Assembly (NCBI RefSeq): GCF_005938085.1
Contig: NZ_SMZK01000001.1
Location: 1,178,001-1,242,000 of the forward strand
Source: Haloterrigena sp. H1
GTDB lineage: Archaea > Halobacteriota > Halobacteria > Halobacteriales > Natrialbaceae
DNA: 64,000 nt
Reading direction: 5' to 3'
Positions 1 through 10,867 of this stretch are shown here, in pieces (position 1 is the stretch's first letter; the number at the start of each line of letters is the position of its first letter). Below the pieces are notes generated by a model. It did not search any database, was not told the DNA's origin, and saw nothing but the letters and a program-made list of their open reading frames with translations. The translations under genes and the position numbers were made by a program.

Positions 1-674
1 CGTATATACTGCTGGACACCGGTTCGTACCCACCCGGTCGCAGGCGTCGTCTCTGGTCTCGTGGCGGCGCTCATCCGTCGCCGTTGCTGGAGGCGAGCGG
101 ACCGATCGCTGGCTCGTCACGGTGAACTCGAGTTGACCGTCTCGCGGGTCGGTCAAACTGGCGCGCGCGAGCCAACACGGCCATTGCAGGCCCACAACTT
201 ATGTGGTAGATCGCCGAATGTGAGGTGTGATACCTACTATCACCATAGGCTTCTGGCAGTATTTTCCTGGAATTAAGTTCTGATAAATACCTTTTGGGGC
301 TAAGGCTAAGTAGCTGGATTACTCACTCATTAAATACTATCGGTATCCGTTCGCCGGACCGATCCACTCCGCGCCCGTCCCCGGCGCACCGTTGCTCGGT
401 ACCCGTGAGGGTGTCACGCGACGGAAAGTGGTGATAGGTGACAGATGACACGAACGACTGCCGCCCACGACAGGGCCACGCTCCCCGGGATCCCACTCGA
501 GGAGCCAGTATCACTTCCATTGACGAGAGGCGAGCCGATCCCGTCACGCCGGGTGACGCGACGGAGTTCGACAGTTCGGCCACGAGACGGCTTGGCAGGT
601 CGACCGACGTCCGCTTCCACGTCCCGTGCGATCACGGACGACCGCAATCGGGGGAACCCGCATCCAATGATACC
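1..674. other. 5' region without a confident gene
   Basis: I find no supported gene here. The longest open frame (61-276) is Arg- and Cys-rich and lacks the acidic bias of neighbouring proteins. The right half (about 230-340) is AT-rich and probably carries the promoter of the kinase operon that begins at 675. If transcription starts near 355, the leader is about 320 nt, long for a haloarchaeal mRNA. Confidence 0.5.
326..341 (+). promoter_or_regulatory. Probable TATA region of the prkA operon
   Basis: An AT-rich stretch with ATTAAATACT inside GC-rich sequence fits a haloarchaeal TATA box. A second TATA-like stretch, GATAAATACC, lies near 281-290. Which one drives the operon cannot be settled by reading. 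Confidence 0.35.
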
Positions 675-2747
675 ATGACCGGTGACATCGAGACACTCGA
701 GCAGCTCAGTACGGACTACAAGGAATCGATACCCGCAGACCTGCGGGAAACCAAGTCCTTCGACTGGTACTTGGAAGCCATCTACGAGGACCCGAAGATC
801 GCCCGCAACGCCCACCAGCGCGTCGCGGACATGTTCGACTACTACGGCACCACCTACGACGAGACCGAAGGGATGGTCGAGTACCAGCTCGCGAGCGAGG
901 ATCCGCTGGGCGACGGCGAGAACACCTTCTACGGGAAGGTGATCCACCAGTCGATCCACGAGTTCGTCAACAAGGTCAAATCGGGTGCCAGACGGCTTGG
1001 CCCCGAACGCCGGATCAAGCTCCTGCTCGGGCCGGTCGGCTCCGGGAAGTCCCACTTCGACAAGCAGGTCCGCCGGTACTTCGAGGACTACACCCTCCGC
1101 GATGAGGGCCGGATGTACACCTTCCGGTGGACCAACCTCTGTGACGTCATCCAGGACCAGGACCCGGCCGATGACGTCGTCCGCTCGCCGATGAACCAGG
1201 ATCCGCTCGTCTTGCTCCCGCTCGAGCAGCGCCAGCGGGTCATCGACGATCTCAACGAGAACTTAGACGCGCCCTACACCATCCAGAACGAGCAGGCGCT
1301 CGATCCGGAAAGCGAGTTCTACATGGACAAGCTGCTGGCGTACTACGACGACGATCTCCAGCAGGTCTTAGAGAACCACGTCGAGATCGTCCGCTTCGTC
1401 GCCGACGAGAACAAACGGCAGGGCCTGGAGACGTTCGAACCCAAGGACAAGAAAAACCAGGACGAGACCGAACTCACCGGCGACGTCAACTACTCGAAGA
1501 TCGCCATCTACGGCGAAAGCGACCCGCGCGCGTTCGACTACTCGGGGGCGTTCTGTAACGCGAACCGCGGGATCTTCTCCGGCGAGGAACTGCTCAAACT
1601 GCAGCGGGAGTTCCTCTACGACTTCCTGCACGCGACCCAGGAGCAGACGATCAAGCCCAAGAACAACCCCCGCATCGACATCGACCAGGTGATCGTCGGG
1701 CGGACGAACATGCCCGAGTACAAGGACAAAAAGGGCGACGAGAAGATGGAGGCCTTCAACGACCGCACCAAGCGGATCGACTTCCCCTACGTCCTCTCCT
1801 ACGAGGACGAGGCCAGTATCTACAACAAGATGCTGAACAACGCCGACGTCCCCGACATCAACGTCGAGCCCCACACGCTCGAGATGGCGGGGCTATTCGG
1901 CGTTCTCACGCGCATCGAAGAGCCCGACACCGAAACCGTCGATCTGCTCTCGAAGGCCAAAGCCTACAACGGCGAGATCGACGAGGGCGACGACATCGAC
2001 ACCAAGAAGCTTCGCGAGGAGGCCGAGAGCAAAGCCGAGATCGGCGAGGGGATGGTCGGCATCTCCCCGCGCTTTATCGGCGACGAGATCGCCGAGGCGA
2101 TCATGGACTCCAAACACCGCCAGCGTGGCTTCCTCTCGCCGCTGACGGTGTTCAACTTCTTCGAGGAGAACTTGGAACACCACGGCTCGATTCCCGAAGA
2201 CAACTTCGAGAAGTACTACCGCTACCTCGAGACGGTCCGCGAGGAGTACCGCGAGCGTGCCATCGAGGACGTTCGCCACGCGCTGGCCTACGACATCGAC
2301 GAGATCCAGCGCCAGGGCGAGAAGTACATGGACCACGTGATGGCCTACATCGACGACGACACCATCGAAGACGAACTCACCGGCCGCGAACAGGAACCCG
2401 ACGAGACATTCCTCCGATCGGTCGAGGAGAAACTCGACATCCCCGAAGATCGCAAAGAGGACTTCCGCCAGGAAGTGTCGAACTGGGTCTCACGGCGCGC
2501 TCGCGAAGGCGAGGCGTTCAACCCACAGGACAACGAGCGCCTGCGCCGCGCCCTCGAGCGCAAACTCTGGGAGGACAAGAAACACAACATCAACTTCTCC
2601 GCGCTTGTCAGCGCCAACGAGTTCGACGACGACGAACGCTCGTCGTGGATCGACGCGTTGATCGAACAGGGCTACTCTGAGGAGGGGGCCAAGGAAGTAC
2701 TCGAGTTCGCCGGCGCGGAGGTCGCCAAAGCCGAGATGGAAGACTAA
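675..2747 (+). CDS. prkA: PrkA-type serine protein kinase, first paralog
   Basis: 690-residue member of the PrkA/YeaG family: an AAA+ ATPase core joined to a kinase-like C-terminal domain. The Walker A motif GPVGSGKS is at residues 119-126. The N-terminal part (FDWYLEAIYEDPKIARNAHQ) is typical of the family. The open frame runs further upstream, but family similarity starts at the ATG at 675, just before MTGDIETLEQ, so I chose that start. A second PrkA, DUF444 and SpoVR follow almost without spacing, which matches bacterial yeaG-yeaH-ycgB. In bacteria these genes respond to starvation and general stress; the role in haloarchaea is inferred. The protein is probably cytoplasmic. Confidence 0.9.
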   Translation: MTGDIETLEQLSTDYKESIPADLRETKSFDWYLEAIYEDPKIARNAHQRVADMFDYYGTTYDETEGMVEYQLASEDPLGDGENTFYGKVIHQSIHEFVNKVKSGARRLGPERRIKLLLGPVGSGKSHFDKQVRRYFEDYTLRDEGRMYTFRWTNLCDVIQDQDPADDVVRSPMNQDPLVLLPLEQRQRVIDDLNENLDAPYTIQNEQALDPESEFYMDKLLAYYDDDLQQVLENHVEIVRFVADENKRQGLETFEPKDKKNQDETELTGDVNYSKIAIYGESDPRAFDYSGAFCNANRGIFSGEELLKLQREFLYDFLHATQEQTIKPKNNPRIDIDQVIVGRTNMPEYKDKKGDEKMEAFNDRTKRIDFPYVLSYEDEASIYNKMLNNADVPDINVEPHTLEMAGLFGVLTRIEEPDTETVDLLSKAKAYNGEIDEGDDIDTKKLREEAESKAEIGEGMVGISPRFIGDEIAEAIMDSKHRQRGFLSPLTVFNFFEENLEHHGSIPEDNFEKYYRYLETVREEYRERAIEDVRHALAYDIDEIQRQGEKYMDHVMAYIDDDTIEDELTGREQEPDETFLRSVEEKLDIPEDRKEDFRQEVSNWVSRRAREGEAFNPQDNERLRRALERKLWEDKKHNINFSALVSANEFDDDERSSWIDALIEQGYSEEGAKEVLEFAGAEVAKAEMED

Positions 2748-2748
2748 C

Positions 2749-5037
2749 ATGCCACGAGGAACCGACTACGTCCGTGACGCCGACCGCGCCCTAGAGGAGA
2801 CCTACGAGGAGCCAATGACCCTCGCGGCGTACGTCGATCGGATCTTCGAGAACCCGTCGATCGCCTCCCACGCCTCGAAGTATCTGCTTGAGGCGATCGA
2901 AGCCGCCGGCACCCGGACCGTGGTCGAAGAAGGCGAGGAAAAAGAGCGGTATCGCTTCTTCGATGATCCGCACAACGACGGCGAGCACGCGATCCTCGGC
3001 AACACCGAGGTACTCAACGGATTCGTCGACGATCTGCGGTCGGTCGCCGCTGGCCGGGCGAAAGACGAGAAGATCATCTGGTTCGAGGGGCCGACCGCGA
3101 CCGGCAAGTCGGAGCTCAAACGCTGTCTGGTCAACGGACTACGTGAGTACTCGAAGACGCCCGACGGCCGCCGATACACCGTCGAATGGAACGTCACGAC
3201 CGCTGACGCCGGCGAACGTGGCCTGAGTTACGGCGGCGACGCCACCGCGACCGACGAGCAAAACTGGTACGAAAGCCCCGTGCAGGCCCACCCGCTGTCG
3301 GTGTTCCCCGAGGAGGTCCGTGCGGACCTGCTCGCACGACTCAACGACGAACTCGACGATCACGTCCCGATCCAGGTCGACGCACAGCTCGACCCGTTCT
3401 CCCGGGAGGCTTACGACTTCCTGGAGGAACGCTACCGCCGAGAAGGCGAGGACGAGCTGTTCTCGGCAATCGCCGACGAGGATCACCTCCGGGTGAAAAA
3501 CTACGTCGTCGACGTCGGCCAGGGCGTCGGCGTCCTCCACAGCGAGGACGACGGTCGTCCAAAGGAACGGCTCGTCGGCTCGTGGATGCACGGGATGCTC
3601 CAGGAACTCGACTCGCGCGGGCGCAAGAACCCGCAGGCGTTCAGTTACGACGGCGTCCTCTCGCAGGGCAATGGCGTCCTCACGATCGTCGAGGATGCGG
3701 CCCAGCACGCCGACCTGCTCCAGAAGCTGCTGAACGTCCCCGATGAGCAGTCGGTCAAACTGGACAAAGGGATCGGGATGGATGTCGACAGCCAGCTGCT
3801 GATCATCTCGAATCCCGATCTCGAGGCCCAGCTCAACCAGCACGCCGACCGCAACGGGATGGACCCGCTGAAGGCGCTCAAACGGCGGCTGGACAAACAT
3901 CGCTTCGGCTATCTGACGAACCTCTCGCTCGAGACGGAGCTGATCCGGCGCGAGCTAACGGGTGAGACGGCAGTCTGGGAGGCAGACAGCTACGACGAAC
4001 TCGCCGACCGGATCCGCGAGCCGGTGCGGGTAACGGTCAAGGACCGCGACGGCGAGACGCGCGTCCAGGAGTTCGCACCGCACGCGATCGAGGCGGCCGC
4101 GCTGTACGCGGTCGTCACGCGCTTAGACGAGGAGAACCTCCCGAACGGATTGGATCTCGTCGACAAGGCGTTGATCTACGATCAGGGCTACCTTCAGGAA
4201 GGCGACAGCCGCCGGGAAAAAGAGGAGTTCGACTTCGACGACGATGGGGCAGACGGCGACCACGGAGTTCCAGTGACGTACACACGGGACACGCTCGCGG
4301 AGTTGCTCCAGACAGACCGCGACCGCCACCACGCCGACCTGCCGGTCGAGGATATCGTCATGCCCCGCGATGTGTTAAACGCCATGGTCGAGGGGCTGGC
4401 CGACGCACCGGTGTTCTCGTCGGGCGAGCGCTCGGAGTTCGAAAACCGCGTCGTCCCCGTGAAAAACTACGTCTACGACCAGCAGGAGAGCGACGTTATC
4501 GAGGCCATCATGCACGACAAACGCGTCGACGAGGAGACCGTCGCCGAGTACGTCGAACACGTCTACGCCTGGGAGACCGACGAGCCGCTGTACAACGACC
4601 GCGGCGAGCGCGTCGAGCCCGATCCGCTGAAAATGAAGCTGTTCGAGGTCGAACACCTGGGACGGTTCTCCGAGGCCGAATACGAGGGCAACCTCCCCCG
4701 CGAGAGCGTCCGGAACTTCCGGCGCGAGAAGGTCATCACGTCGCTGAACCGCCACGCCTGGGAACACCGCGACGCGGACTTCGCGGTCGAAGACGTCGAC
4801 CTGACGGCGATCCCAGTGATCAAGACCGTCCTCGAGAGCCACGACTGGGACGACGTCGAGCGCACCTTCGAGGACTTCGATCCACGACAGTGGGACGACC
4901 CACCGAGCGGGACCGAGACGGCGGCGGTCAAAGAAGACACGATCGAGACGTTGGTCTCCCTCTTCGGCTACTCGGAGGCGTCGGCCGAACTGACGAGCAG
5001 ACACGTTATGGGACAGGTGAGTTACCGATGGGACTGA
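2749..5037 (+). CDS. prkA: PrkA-type serine protein kinase, second paralog
   Basis: 762-residue PrkA-family protein with Walker A motif GPTATGKS at residues 114-121. It starts one base after the stop of the first paralog, so the two are co-transcribed and probably translationally coupled. The N-terminus ([20 protein letters not shown]) is clearly related to the first paralog. It is about 70 residues longer, with acidic insertions around the region coded near 4200-4260. Two adjacent but strongly diverged copies suggest a hetero-oligomer or two substrate specificities; this is inference. The 3' end overlaps the DUF444 gene by 10 bases. Confidence 0.88.
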   Translation: MPRGTDYVRDADRALEETYEEPMTLAAYVDRIFENPSIASHASKYLLEAIEAAGTRTVVEEGEEKERYRFFDDPHNDGEHAILGNTEVLNGFVDDLRSVAAGRAKDEKIIWFEGPTATGKSELKRCLVNGLREYSKTPDGRRYTVEWNVTTADAGERGLSYGGDATATDEQNWYESPVQAHPLSVFPEEVRADLLARLNDELDDHVPIQVDAQLDPFSREAYDFLEERYRREGEDELFSAIADEDHLRVKNYVVDVGQGVGVLHSEDDGRPKERLVGSWMHGMLQELDSRGRKNPQAFSYDGVLSQGNGVLTIVEDAAQHADLLQKLLNVPDEQSVKLDKGIGMDVDSQLLIISNPDLEAQLNQHADRNGMDPLKALKRRLDKHRFGYLTNLSLETELIRRELTGETAVWEADSYDELADRIREPVRVTVKDRDGETRVQEFAPHAIEAAALYAVVTRLDEENLPNGLDLVDKALIYDQGYLQEGDSRREKEEFDFDDDGADGDHGVPVTYTRDTLAELLQTDRDRHHADLPVEDIVMPRDVLNAMVEGLADAPVFSSGERSEFENRVVPVKNYVYDQQESDVIEAIMHDKRVDEETVAEYVEHVYAWETDEPLYNDRGERVEPDPLKMKLFEVEHLGRFSEAEYEGNLPRESVRNFRREKVITSLNRHAWEHRDADFAVEDVDLTAIPVIKTVLESHDWDDVERTFEDFDPRQWDDPPSGTETAAVKEDTIETLVSLFGYSEASAELTSRHVMGQVSYRWD

Positions 5038-6353
5038 GAGACGACCTCGAACGATTCCGTGAAGTCGGCGAACAGCGCCGCGAGGATCTGGCCGACTTCA
5101 TCCAGTACGGCGAACTCGGACGGAGCGGCCCGGGCGAGATCAACATCCCGGTGAAGATCGTCTCACTCCCGGAGTTCGAGTACGATCAACGCGACAAAGG
5201 CGGCGTGGGACAGGGCGAAGACGGGACGCCGGACACCGGCCAGCCGGTCGGCCAGCCACAGCCCCAGCCGGGCGACGACGGCGAAGAGGGCGAACCCGGC
5301 GAGGAGGGGGGCGAGCACGAGTACTACGAGATGGACCCCGAGGAGTTCGCCGAGGAACTCGACGAGGAACTCGGGCTCGACCTCGATCCGAAGGGCAAGA
5401 CGGTCGTCGAGGAGAAGGAGGGGCCGTTTACGGACCTCACCCGGACCGGGCCGAACAGCACGCTCGACTTCGAGCGGATGTTCAAGGAGGGGCTCAAGCG
5501 CAAGCTCGCGATGGACTTCGACGAGGAGTTCCTCCGTGAACTCTGCAAGGTCGAGGACATCGACCCGCGCGAGGTCTTCGAGTGGGCCCGCGGCGAGAAC
5601 CTCCCGGTGTCGATGGCCTGGATCGAAGAGGCCTACGCGGACATCCCTGACGAGGAACGCGGCAAATGGGCCTCGATCGAGGAGGTCGAGGCGAACGTCG
5701 AGCGCGAAGACGTCCAGCAGAAGATCCGCCGCGAAGGGATCGACCACGTCCCCTTCCGCCGCGAGGACGAGCGCTACCGCCACCCCGAGATCATCGAGGA
5801 GAAAGAGAAGAACGTCGTCGTCGTCAACATCCGAGACGTGTCGGGCTCGATGCGCGAGAAGAAACGCGAACTGGTCGAGCGAACGTTCACGCCACTCGAC
5901 TGGTATCTCCAGGGCAAGTACGACAACGCCGAGTTCGTCTACATCGCCCACGACGCCGAGGCCTGGGCGGTCGAACGCGACGAGTTCTTCGGCATCCGCA
6001 GCGGCGGCGGCACCAAGATCTCGAGCGCCTACGAACTCGCGAACGAACTCCTCGAGAAGTATCCCTGGAGCGACTGGAACCGCTACGTCTTCGCCGCGGG
6101 CGACTCCGAGAACTCCTCGAACGACACGAGCGAGCGCGTCATCCCGCTAATGGAGGAAATCCCGGCGAACCTCCACGCCTACGTGGAGACCCAGCCGAGC
6201 GGCAACGCGATCAACGCCACCCACGCCGAGGAACTCGAGCGCCACTTCGGGACCGACGCCGACGACGTCGCGGTGGCCTACGTCAACAGCAAAGACGACG
6301 TCACCGACGCGATCTACGAAATCCTCTCGACGGAGGGTGAGACAAATGAGTAA
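5028..6353 (+). CDS. yeaH: DUF444/YeaH family protein with VWA-like domain
   Basis: 441-residue protein of the YeaH/YhbH (DUF444) family. The region near residue 268 reads NIRDVSGSM, a MIDAS-like DxSxS metal-binding motif of von Willebrand A-type folds. A low-complexity acidic and Gly/Pro segment covers about residues 60-110. The ATG at 5028 was chosen because upstream codons lie inside the kinase reading frame; it overlaps the kinase end by 10 bases. DUF444 proteins always neighbour PrkA and SpoVR, and probably act as a partner or scaffold of the kinase. The function is not known in detail. Confidence 0.88.
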   Translation: MGLRDDLERFREVGEQRREDLADFIQYGELGRSGPGEINIPVKIVSLPEFEYDQRDKGGVGQGEDGTPDTGQPVGQPQPQPGDDGEEGEPGEEGGEHEYYEMDPEEFAEELDEELGLDLDPKGKTVVEEKEGPFTDLTRTGPNSTLDFERMFKEGLKRKLAMDFDEEFLRELCKVEDIDPREVFEWARGENLPVSMAWIEEAYADIPDEERGKWASIEEVEANVEREDVQQKIRREGIDHVPFRREDERYRHPEIIEEKEKNVVVVNIRDVSGSMREKKRELVERTFTPLDWYLQGKYDNAEFVYIAHDAEAWAVERDEFFGIRSGGGTKISSAYELANELLEKYPWSDWNRYVFAAGDSENSSNDTSERVIPLMEEIPANLHAYVETQPSGNAINATHAEELERHFGTDADDVAVAYVNSKDDVTDAIYEILSTEGETNE

Positions 6354-8376
6354 GCGCAACTCCAACGCGGACCGATTTCGCAAACAGGCGATCGCAAGCG
6401 ATCTCGAGGAACCGGTCACGGAGGCTCGAAACCTCGCACGGAAACTCGGCCTCGAGCCGTACCCGGTGAAATACTGGATCATCGACTACGATGAGATGAA
6501 CGAACTCATCGCCTACGGTGGGTTCCAGAGTCGCTACCCACACTGGCGATGGGGGATGCAGTACGACAAACAGCAAAAGCAGGGCCAGTACGGCGGCGGG
6601 AAGGCCTTCGAGATCGTCAACAACGACAACCCCGCCCACGCGTTCTTACAGGAGTCGAACACGGTGGCCGACCAGAAGGCCGTCATCACCCACGTCGAGG
6701 CCCACTCCGATTTCTTCGCGAACAACGACTGGTTCGGCATGTTCACTCGCGGCCAGTCCGACGAGGGACAGGTCAACGCCGCCGCCATGCTCGAGCGCCA
6801 CGCGCGGGCGATCGACGAGTACATGTCCGATCCCGAGATCGACCGCGCCGAGGTCGAGAAGTGGATCGACCACTGTCTCAGCCTCGAGGACAACATCGAC
6901 CAGCATCAGGTGTTCAGCCGCCGACTCGACGTCGATGGGCCGGCCGGCGCGGAGATCGACGAGGACCTCGCCGAGAAATTAGACGAACTCGAGCTCTCCG
7001 ACGAGATCAAAGGCGAGGTGTTCAACGAAGAGTGGATCGAGAAACTCGAGGACGAGGAGATCACCGCCAACTTCCCCGAGCAGCCCCAGAAGGACGTGCT
7101 GGCCTTTGTCCGCGAACACGGCAAGCAGTACGACGACGAGGTCGGCCGGGCGGTCGAGATGGCAGAGTGGCAACGCGACATCCTCGATATGATGCGCGCC
7201 GAGGCCTACTACTTCGCCGCCCAGAAGATGACGAAGGTGATGAACGAAGGGTGGGCCGCCTACTGGGAGTCGACGATGATGACCGACGAGACCTTCGCCG
7301 GCGACGACGAGTTCTTGAATTACGCCGATCACATGGCCAAGGTGCTGGCGTCGGGCGGACTCAATCCCTACAGCCTCGGGATGGAACTCTGGGAGTACGT
7401 CGAGAACACCACGAATCGTCGGGAAGTCCTCGAACGCCTGCTGCGCGTCGAGGGCATCTCCTGGCGCAACCTCACCGACGTCGTCGACTTCGACGAGGTG
7501 CTCGAGACGCTCGAGCCCCCGGCAGCGATTGCGACGATCACGTCCGAGACGCTCGACGACCTCGCGGACCTCTCCGACGAATGGATCGACCGCGAGGCGC
7601 TCGAGCGCGCCCGTGCGGGCGAAATCGACGTCTCGAAGTATCCCTGGAAGGTGCTGACCTACGAGGGGTTGGCCCGACGGCACTACTCACTGGTCAAGCG
7701 CCAGAACCGCGGGTTCCTCGCGCGTGTTAATCAGAACGAACTCGAGCGGATCGGTCGCTACCTGTTCGACGACGCACGCTACGGATCTGTCGACGAGGCG
7801 CTTGCTGACGTCGACTTCACGGTCGGCTGGGACCGATTGTTCGACGTCCGGGAGAGTCACAACGACGTGACGTTCTTGGACGAGTTCTTGACTCAGGAGT
7901 TCATCACGGAGAACAACTACTTCACCTACGAGCACTCGCAGGCGACCGGTCAGTTCCACGTCACGAGCGACGCGGCCGAAGACGTCAAAAAGAAGTTGCT
8001 GTTGCAGTTTACCAACTTCGGGAAGCCGACGATCGCGGTCTACGACGGCAACTACAACAACGCCAACGAACTCCTGCTCGGCCACCAGTACAACGGCGTC
8101 ATGCTCGATCTCGCCCAAGCCAAGGAGACGCTCAAGCGGATCTTCGAGCTGTGGGGCCGGCCAGTGAACCTGCTGACGATCGTCAAGGAGGTCGACGACC
8201 ACGACATCGAGGTGGCAAAACGACGCAACCGCGAGCCCGAGCCCGAAGAGCAGGGCAAGCTGATCCGCTACGACGGCCAGACGGTGACGACCGAAGACGT
8301 GCCCTGGGAAGAAGTCGAGCACCTCGCGGCCGACGACATCGATTACGACACCAAACCCGACGAGTGGCTCGCCTAG
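6346..8376 (+). CDS. spoVR: SpoVR family protein (YcgB-like)
   Basis: 676-residue SpoVR-family protein, the last gene of the kinase operon. The core ([12 protein letters not shown] followed by NDNPAHAFL) is diagnostic. It is longer than bacterial YcgB (about 510 residues) through acidic insertions and a C-terminal tail. A GTG at 6337 is in frame, but the ATG at 6346 (MSKRNSN) overlaps the DUF444 stop by 8 bases and is the better start. Family members affect spore cortex formation in Bacillus and stress survival in enterobacteria. No spores are known in haloarchaea, so a general stress role is more likely. Confidence 0.9.
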   Translation: MSKRNSNADRFRKQAIASDLEEPVTEARNLARKLGLEPYPVKYWIIDYDEMNELIAYGGFQSRYPHWRWGMQYDKQQKQGQYGGGKAFEIVNNDNPAHAFLQESNTVADQKAVITHVEAHSDFFANNDWFGMFTRGQSDEGQVNAAAMLERHARAIDEYMSDPEIDRAEVEKWIDHCLSLEDNIDQHQVFSRRLDVDGPAGAEIDEDLAEKLDELELSDEIKGEVFNEEWIEKLEDEEITANFPEQPQKDVLAFVREHGKQYDDEVGRAVEMAEWQRDILDMMRAEAYYFAAQKMTKVMNEGWAAYWESTMMTDETFAGDDEFLNYADHMAKVLASGGLNPYSLGMELWEYVENTTNRREVLERLLRVEGISWRNLTDVVDFDEVLETLEPPAAIATITSETLDDLADLSDEWIDREALERARAGEIDVSKYPWKVLTYEGLARRHYSLVKRQNRGFLARVNQNELERIGRYLFDDARYGSVDEALADVDFTVGWDRLFDVRESHNDVTFLDEFLTQEFITENNYFTYEHSQATGQFHVTSDAAEDVKKKLLLQFTNFGKPTIAVYDGNYNNANELLLGHQYNGVMLDLAQAKETLKRIFELWGRPVNLLTIVKEVDDHDIEVAKRRNREPEPEEQGKLIRYDGQTVTTEDVPWEEVEHLAADDIDYDTKPDEWLA

Positions 8377-8433
8377 AGGGGGCAACCGGCAGTCGTCCGT
8401 GTCGAGGTGTCTCGAGGCGTTGGTCAGCCAGAA

Positions 8434-8443
8434 TGTTTTTATC
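8434..8443 (+). promoter_or_regulatory. TATA box of the HEAT-repeat gene
   Basis: TTTTTATCG lies about 30 bases before the ATG at 8469, the spacing expected for a leaderless haloarchaeal transcript. It separates this gene from the kinase operon. Confidence 0.6.
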
Positions 8444-8468
8444 GGTTATCCCCCATGCAGAGGACACG

Positions 8469-9494
8469 ATGAACGGGGAAGGGGGCGAGACCGTCGAGCA
8501 AGGTGGTCGGGGGGCCACCAGAGCCGATCTCCCGTCGGTGCTCGCACAGCTCGACGCTCACGTATTGGCCGACCAACGGGCTGCCGTGCGCCGGATCCGA
8601 ACCGCGATCGAGGACCAGGAACGGGCCGCGGCATACGTCCCGACGGTACCGAAACTCCGGGCACTGCTCGAGCAGCCGGAACACGACTTTCACGACGAGG
8701 TCGCCGCCTGTCTCGCCGCGCTGGCAGCCGAAGCACCCACCGACGTCGCACCCTCGAGTGGGACGCTCGTGGCCGTCGCCCGCGAGCGTGCCGACCAGCC
8801 GATCGCGTGCGATCTCCTCCACGCCCTCGCGGCCGTCGCAGTCGAGCGACCGGACGTCGTCGCCGAGCACGCTGACGCGATCGCCGACGTCCTCGAGCGC
8901 CGCCGTGGCTACGATCGCTGTGGGCTCGAGGCGATCGCACACGTCTCGGCGTACGCGCCGATGGCAGTCGAACCGGCGGGCTCGCTCCTTGTCGACGCGC
9001 TCTCAGTGAATCCGGCCGAGAACGGTGAGCCGGCGCTTCGCGCGCTCGGTCGGCTGGCCCGTTCCGAGGCGACGCTGCCATCACTCGAGTTCGTCACCGA
9101 CGCGGCCGCGCTCGTCGCCCACGACGACCGGTCGCTGCGACATAGCGCGATCGGCTGTCTCAACGACGTTGCCCACCGTAATCCTGCCGCGGTCGCATCG
9201 GTCGCCGCCGAGTTCGAGGCGGCGCTCTCGTTGCCCGACCCCGACACCCGGGCACTGGCGGCGGCCACGATCGGCCGCGTTGCTGCCGGCGTCGACACGG
9301 TCATCGACCCGATGCGCTGGGCGGTGTTCGAGTTGCTCGCGGACGACCATTCACACGTCCGCGCACGCGCCTGCGTTGCGCTCGGTCACGGCGGCGTCGA
9401 CGCGGCCACGCCACGACTGCGTGATCTCGCACGGACGGATCCGTCCCCGGCCGTCCGTGATCGGGCGGCGTGGGCCGTGCGCCGCCTGTCGTAA
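8469..9494 (+). CDS. HEAT-repeat protein
   Basis: 341-residue, Ala-rich, all-helical protein built from repeated units of about 40 residues. Examples are PTVPKLRALLEQ near the N-terminus and DAATPRLRDLARTDPSPAVR at the C-terminus; such Ala/Asp/Arg patterns mark HEAT or PBS-lyase HEAT-like repeats. Repeats of this kind make curved scaffolds for protein contacts and have no enzymatic activity of their own. The ATG at 8469 follows a good TATA box, and the longer upstream frame runs inside spoVR. The binding partner is unknown. Confidence 0.75.
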   Translation: MNGEGGETVEQGGRGATRADLPSVLAQLDAHVLADQRAAVRRIRTAIEDQERAAAYVPTVPKLRALLEQPEHDFHDEVAACLAALAAEAPTDVAPSSGTLVAVARERADQPIACDLLHALAAVAVERPDVVAEHADAIADVLERRRGYDRCGLEAIAHVSAYAPMAVEPAGSLLVDALSVNPAENGEPALRALGRLARSEATLPSLEFVTDAAALVAHDDRSLRHSAIGCLNDVAHRNPAAVASVAAEFEAALSLPDPDTRALAAATIGRVAAGVDTVIDPMRWAVFELLADDHSHVRARACVALGHGGVDAATPRLRDLARTDPSPAVRDRAAWAVRRLS

Positions 9495-9558
9495 TTCTGC
9501 CGTCGCGGCCGCGAATACAACCGGAACGTAATCGACCCTCGCGGTCGAAGCCTCGCGC

Positions 9559-9948
9559 ATGACGTTTTCCGTCGACACCGACGCACGGCTGACGACCGTC
9601 GACGTGACCGACCAAGTTGCCGCTGCCGTTCCCGACGACCTCGAGTCCGGGCTCTGTACCGCGTTCGTCAGACACACGACGGCTGGGCTCGTCGTCCAGG
9701 AAAACGAGCCGCGGCTCCGGGGCGACATCGAGTCGTTCCTCGGAGATGTCGTGCCCGACGAGGGGCACGCACACGACGAACTCGACGGCAACGCCGACTC
9801 GCATCTCCGGGCTGCGCTGGTCGGACCGGACGTGACGATCCCGGTCGAGGACGGGCAGTTAGCGCTGGGGACGTGGCAATCGGTGTTGCTCCTCGAGTGT
9901 GATGGGCCGCGCACGCGGACGGTCTCCGTGACGACCGTCGGTGACTGA
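9559..9948 (+). CDS. yjbQ: YjbQ/UPF0047 family protein
   Basis: 129-residue protein covering the whole YjbQ (UPF0047) fold. Diagnostic segments are CTAFVRHTTAGLVVQENE, then GHAHDELDGNADSHLRA, then LGTWQSVLLLECDGPR. The conserved His and acidic residues form a metal or ligand pocket. Some members show weak thiamine-phosphate synthase activity, so databases often call it secondary thiamine-phosphate synthase; the true role is unclear. It is a single gene, followed at once by a palindromic repeat. Confidence 0.88.
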   Translation: MTFSVDTDARLTTVDVTDQVAAAVPDDLESGLCTAFVRHTTAGLVVQENEPRLRGDIESFLGDVVPDEGHAHDELDGNADSHLRAALVGPDVTIPVEDGQLALGTWQSVLLLECDGPRTRTVSVTTVGD

Positions 9949-9950
9949 CG

Positions 9951-10032
9951 ACCCGCAACCGTCAGTCAGTGCCAGCACACCCGCGACCCGCCCTGGGGGT
10001 GTGCCGGGACAGGTGACAGCAACCCGTCTGAG
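9951..10032 (-). repeat. Palindromic intergenic repeat, copy 1
   Basis: About 82 bp. Read on the minus strand it starts CAGACGGGTTGCTGTC, carries a central stem GCACACCC/GGGTGTGC, and ends with a GACTGACGGTTGCGG arm that partly pairs with the start. The same plan occurs at 26620-26706, 40857-40937 and 57714-57799. This copy lies between yjbQ and the SDR gene. Confidence 0.6.
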
Positions 10033-10070
10033 CCCTGCCTTTGATGCAGTCGAATGGTGTATGTGGCCGT

Positions 10071-10805
10071 ATGTCATCGACGACTTCGTTCGACGTCGAC
10101 TTTAGCGACACTGTGGCAGTGATCACCGGTGCCAGCGGCGCACTCGGCAGCGCTGCCGTCGACCGCTTTCGTAAGGCAGGTGCGACGGTCTGTGCCGTTG
10201 ACGTGATCGGACCCGACGACGAGGAGAGTTTGCTCGAGCGCGATCCGGCCGACGAATCCGGCTTCGCGTTCTACGACGCCGACCTGACCGACGAAGACGA
10301 CGTTTCGGGGCTCATCGACGCCATTGTCGACGATCACGGCCGGATCGATCACCTGCTGAACATCGCCGGCACGTGGCGTGGCGGCGACCACATCGAGGAG
10401 ACCGATCTCTCAGAGTTCGATCTCCTCATGAATATCAACCTGAAGACGGCCTTTCTCGCCTCGAAACACGCCTTGCCCCACCTCCAGGAGGCGGAGGGCT
10501 CGATCGTCAGTATCAGCGCGCGGTCTTCGCTCGAGGGCGGCGAAGGGGACGGCCCCTACCGGATCACGAAAGCCGGGATTCGGCTGCTGACGGAGACGCT
10601 CGCCGAAGAAAATCGCGGCACTGTGCGGGCGAACTGTGTGATGCCGAGCGTGATCGATACGCCGATGAACCGCGAAATGATGCCCGACGCGGACCACGAC
10701 TCGTGGGTCGAGCCGCTCGAGATTGCCGACGTGATGGCCTTCCTCTGTAGCGACGGCGCGGCGGTGACGAGCGGCGCTGCGGTGCCGGTCTACGGCGAGG
10801 CCTGA
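10071..10805 (+). CDS. SDR family oxidoreductase
   Basis: 244-residue classical short-chain dehydrogenase/reductase. The cofactor motif TGASGALG is at residues 19-26, the NAG-type motif reads LLNIAGTW, a catalytic Ser lies in SIVSISARSS, and the active-site pair is Tyr163/Lys167 (YRITK). Asp in AVDVIG after the second strand favours NAD over NADP. The ATG at 10071 gives the usual family length; an earlier in-frame start would add ten unrelated residues. The substrate cannot be read from the sequence, and neighbours give no pathway. Confidence 0.85.
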   Translation: MSSTTSFDVDFSDTVAVITGASGALGSAAVDRFRKAGATVCAVDVIGPDDEESLLERDPADESGFAFYDADLTDEDDVSGLIDAIVDDHGRIDHLLNIAGTWRGGDHIEETDLSEFDLLMNINLKTAFLASKHALPHLQEAEGSIVSISARSSLEGGEGDGPYRITKAGIRLLTETLAEENRGTVRANCVMPSVIDTPMNREMMPDADHDSWVEPLEIADVMAFLCSDGAAVTSGAAVPVYGEA

Positions 10806-10867
10806 GGTCGACTCGAGGCGTGTTCAAAAGTACGGTCAGCGATTGATCAATGCGGGTCAGTGATCGG

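Noticed and set aside
1..73. Minus-strand frame starting at an ATG at 73 and running off the window
   Set aside because: Only 24 codons are visible, with no TATA box upstream; cannot be supported.
61..276. 71-codon plus-strand frame near the left edge
   Set aside because: Arg/His/Cys-rich, no acidic bias and no promoter; typical chance frame in high-GC DNA.
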